Source: Bacteroidota bacterium (GTDB taxonomy: Bacteria; Bacteroidota; Bacteroidia; 2-12-FULL-35-15). From it: a DNA stretch of 36,991 bases. The stretch lies in contig PLYN01000047.1 of assembly GCA_003151815.1 (NCBI GenBank), positions 1 through 36,991 on the forward strand. Direction: 5' to 3'. Position numbers and translations under genes: made by a program. Within the stretch, counting starts at the first letter, position 1; the number at the start of each line of letters is the position of its first letter. This document shows positions 34,428 to 36,991 of this stretch, in pieces. A model generated the notes under the pieces. It was not told the origin of the DNA. It did not search any database and worked only from the letters and a program-made list of their open reading frames with translations.

Positions 34428-36254
34428 ATGACGGGATTTGTAAAAAAAACAATTTTGATGATGAATAAATTAATTGAATACTATACAAACAAAATTGTTG
34501 ATCTCAACAAACAAATTGCTTTTCAAAAAAGCAGGATCAATATCGTATTCTATAGTAGATTGATCGCATTCATTGCGGCAATAGGATTATTCCTTTATCT
34601 CGTCGGAAATCATTCTGCCTTAGCTTTCATCATCATTTCAATTACAATAATAGTTTTTCTTTTTCTTCTGAATTTTGAAATTAAAACATCAAGAAAAATA
34701 ATGTTTTTAAAGAATCTTATTAAAGTAAATGAACTCGAAATCGATCTGTTAAACAATAATTACGAAAAACTAAATGAAGGAAATGAGTTCATTGATAAAC
34801 ATCATAATTTCATTGCAGACCTCGATATTTTTGGAAGGAGATCTATTTTTCAAATCTTAAACAGAACATCCACTTATTCAGGAAGAACGAAGCTTGCAGG
34901 ATGGCTCACTAATCCCATTGAGATAAAAAATGAAATACTTCTGCGACAAGAAGCTATAAAAAACCTTGCCGAAAAACCGGACTGGTGTCAGCACTTTATT
35001 GCCTTGGGATTTGCAAATAAAGAGGAAGCATCCGATAAAGATATGATTCAGGAATGGCTTGATGAAACAAATAATTTCTCAACAGCATTTTTAAAAACAG
35101 TTTCAATACTATTACCAATACTTACAATCCTTGCTCTTAGCCTGTATTTAGTTGGTATCATTAACTCTTCTGCGTTTACAATTCTATTTTTTATTCAATT
35201 ACTAACTGTTGGATCTCGCACAAAAAAAATAAATCATGTACACGATAAATTGAGTCGAAAATTTGATTCCATAGAAAAGTATCGCGCACTTATCGCATTA
35301 ATTGAATCTGAACAATTGGATGCAGCCATTTTAAACAATTTAAAAGCGAATTTCAAGAACAGTGAAGAAGGTGCGAGCAATGATATTAAGAAGTTGAAAA
35401 AACTAGTAGATACGCTGGATGCAAGGATGAACATTATTGTTGCACTTCTTTTGAATGGCACTTTAATGTGGGATATAAATGTAATGCAGAAGATTGAAAA
35501 ATGGCGCATCAAACACAAAACTAATTTTTTAAAATGGATAGATGTTATCGGAGAATTTGATGCATTTATTAGTCTTGCGTTGTATGCTTATAATAATCCA
35601 AACTATGCGTTTCCTGAAGTGAATACTGATAAATTTATCATCAATGCAGAAAATATCGGGCATCCATTGATCAATAGAAATAAACTGGTAAAAAATAATT
35701 ATCACATGGAAGGCTTGCCAAAAATCGATCTATTGACGGGCGCAAATATGGCAGGCAAAAGCACTTTCCTGAGAACTATTGGTGTTAACCTCACCCTTGC
35801 TATGGTTGGCGCTCCGGTATGTGCTACAAAATTTAAATTTACTCCAATATTATTATTTACAAGTTTAAGAACGAACGATTCTTTACAGGAAAATGAATCA
35901 TTTTTTTATGCCGAATTGAAGCGTTTACATTTATTGATCGAACATTATAAAAAAGGTGAACCTGTTTTTTTCTTATTAGATGAGATATTAAAGGGCACCA
36001 ACTCCAAAGACCAACATGCAGGTTCGGAAGCCTTGATCAAAAAAATAATTCATCTAAATGGTACCGGAATTATTGCCACACACGATGTTGAATTATCTAA
36101 ACTGAGTTTAACATATCCCAATAATGTTCGAAATTTGTGTTTCGAAATAACCATTAATGATGATAAATTAAATTTCGATTACAAAATAAAAGAAGGTGTT
36201 TGCTCTACTATGAATGCTTCTTATTTAATGAAGAAAATGGAGATTACTGATTAA
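34428..36254 (+). CDS. Membrane-anchored MutS-like ATPase
   Basis: The 608-residue protein has two pairs of hydrophobic helices (about 44-82 and 218-262), a helical lever region, and a C-terminal MutS ATPase domain (about 405-608). The Walker A is LTGANMAGKSTFLRTIGVNL, followed by the ENESFFYAELKRL segment, Walker B FFLLDEILKGTNSKD and a GIIATHDVELSKL switch. It lacks the mismatch-recognition domain (no Phe-x-Glu), so it is not a repair MutS. Related proteins in Bacteroidota have no known role. The start may be 34458 or 34461 (MMNKLIEYYT) instead of 34428. Confidence 0.87.
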   Translation: MTGFVKKTILMMNKLIEYYTNKIVDLNKQIAFQKSRINIVFYSRLIAFIAAIGLFLYLVGNHSALAFIIISITIIVFLFLLNFEIKTSRKIMFLKNLIKVNELEIDLLNNNYEKLNEGNEFIDKHHNFIADLDIFGRRSIFQILNRTSTYSGRTKLAGWLTNPIEIKNEILLRQEAIKNLAEKPDWCQHFIALGFANKEEASDKDMIQEWLDETNNFSTAFLKTVSILLPILTILALSLYLVGIINSSAFTILFFIQLLTVGSRTKKINHVHDKLSRKFDSIEKYRALIALIESEQLDAAILNNLKANFKNSEEGASNDIKKLKKLVDTLDARMNIIVALLLNGTLMWDINVMQKIEKWRIKHKTNFLKWIDVIGEFDAFISLALYAYNNPNYAFPEVNTDKFIINAENIGHPLINRNKLVKNNYHMEGLPKIDLLTGANMAGKSTFLRTIGVNLTLAMVGAPVCATKFKFTPILLFTSLRTNDSLQENESFFYAELKRLHLLIEHYKKGEPVFFLLDEILKGTNSKDQHAGSEALIKKIIHLNGTGIIATHDVELSKLSLTYPNNVRNLCFEITINDDKLNFDYKIKEGVCSTMNASYLMKKMEITD

Positions 36255-36255
36255 G

Positions 36256-36378
36256 AATAGAACGCAGATCTTCATGATTTTTAAGATAAATCAGGATATA
36301 AAAATAAAAAAGATGTTTGATTCTAAAAAAATAAAAATCATTTTAAATCTTAACAATCATAAAGATCTGCGTTCTATT
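36256..36378. repeat. Inverted repeat between the MutS-like gene and recG
   Basis: AATAGAACGCAGATCTTCAT at the left pairs with ATAAAGATCTGCGTTCTATT at the right with one or two changes, and the pairing continues loosely inward (ATTTTTAAGAT/ATTTTAAATCTTA). It begins 2 bp after one stop codon and ends 3 bp before the other, filling the whole gap of two convergent genes. It is related to the repeat at 31507-31645. Confidence 0.85.
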
Positions 36379-36380
36379 CC

Positions 36381-36991
36381 TTATGAAATCCTGCTCCAAT
36401 TGGTTTTATTACTATTCATCGTAGCAAAGTAATACGCAAGATTACTATTTTCAGATTGTTCAAGATTCGGATCTTCCGACAAAATTTCAATCACCATATT
36501 TCTTGCAGCATGTAAAATTTGTCCATCCTTCGCCAGATCAGCAATATTCAGATCCAACACACCACTTTGCATCGTGCCCGACATATCACCGGGACCGCGT
36601 AATTTCATATCCACATCCGCGATCTCAAAACCATCGTTCGTTCGAACCATCGTATCCATACGCAATCTACCATCGCTGCTTAATTTATACGAGGTCATCA
36701 AAATACAATACGACTGCTCTGCACCGCGCCCAACACGCCCACGCAACTGATGTAATTGTGATAAACCAAAACGTTCGGCACTTTCAATCACCATTACGCT
36801 GGCATTCGGAACATCCACGCCTACTTCAATCACAGTAGTTGCAACCATAATATTTGTTTCGCCTTTCACAAAACGTTGCATTTCATATTCCTTCGCATCC
36901 GCTTTCATTTGTCCGTGTACAATGCTTACCTGATATTGCGGTAAAGGAAACGCACGCGTGATACTCTCATAACCATCCATCAGATCTTTGT
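36381..36991 (-). CDS. recG: ATP-dependent DNA helicase RecG, C-terminal part (cut by window edge)
   Basis: The visible 203 residues are the end of the second helicase domain and the RecG C-terminus. VSIVHGQMKADAKEYEMQRF, IMVATTVIEVGVDVPNASVMVIE (motif V) and QLHQLRGRVGRGAEQSYCIL (motif VI) are intact, followed by LRGPGDMSGTMQSG, typical of RecG. RecG remodels stalled forks and branched DNA. The frame stays open to the right edge (KDL precedes the first internal Met), so the N-terminal part lies outside. The 3' end abuts the palindrome at 36256-36378. Confidence 0.95.
   Translation of the reverse strand, partial: KDLMDGYESITRAFPLPQYQVSIVHGQMKADAKEYEMQRFVKGETNIMVATTVIEVGVDVPNASVMVIESAERFGLSQLHQLRGRVGRGAEQSYCILMTSYKLSSDGRLRMDTMVRTNDGFEIADVDMKLRGPGDMSGTMQSGVLDLNIADLAKDGQILHAARNMVIEILSEDPNLEQSENSNLAYYFATMNSNKTNWSRIS

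Overview
The window looks like a chromosomal segment of an AT-rich member of the Bacteroidota, probably Chitinophagales- or Sphingobacteriales-like. The signs are a type IX secretion (T9SS) sorting-domain protein, an OmpP1/FadL porin next to a GDSL-like lipoprotein, a GWxTD lipoprotein, a BamA/TamA-like barrel, promoters with a TAnnTTTG -7 box, almost no Shine-Dalgarno sites, and many palindromic intergenic repeats. I see no rRNA, tRNA, CRISPR array, integrase or transposase.

Layout. 1-2114: the 5' end of alaS on the minus strand, divergent from a run of M23 peptidase, DUF2061 protein and MerR regulator. 2151-5545 (minus): futalosine-pathway menaquinone genes mqnB and mqnD, then hldD, then a zeta-toxin-like kinase overlapping a 50-residue partner. 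5622-8521 (plus): a BH4-type 6-pyruvoyl-tetrahydropterin synthase, folE, a Bax-inhibitor-1 membrane protein and fabD. 8802-12048: a small outer-membrane barrel, a lipoprotein, a Cys-rich DUF5522 protein, a PLP deaminase family enzyme and a LysM glucosaminidase.

12049-15890 is the accessory part. A minus-strand pair (T9SS protein, then an S74 tail-fibre-like protein with twelve 17-residue repeats) lies between the glucosaminidase gene and a decayed copy of that gene's last 55 codons. Next to it is a 1.1-kb segment bounded by perfect 30-bp inverted repeats and carrying one orphan membrane-anchored gene.

15892-25739 is mostly core metabolism and envelope: a SpmA-SpmB fusion, enolase, a mitochondrial-type citrate synthase, FadL plus a GDSL-fold lipoprotein that appears to have lost its catalytic residues, a UbiD decarboxylase (a candidate for the last ring step of the futalosine pathway) and an SRPBCC protein. 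25863-36991: rlmB, a GWxTD lipoprotein, rmuC, a BamA-like barrel, pheT, a membrane-anchored MutS-like ATPase and the 3' part of recG.

The strongest unusual theme is the palindromic repeats. Several families fill the gaps between genes, often ending within a few bases of a stop codon. Two copies appear to sit inside core genes in frame (mqnD and pheT), adding extra residues to essential enzymes, much as Rickettsia palindromic elements do. The other leads are the paired inverted-repeat element, the duplicated LysM tail, the overlapping zeta/small-protein pair and the catalytically dead GDSL protein.
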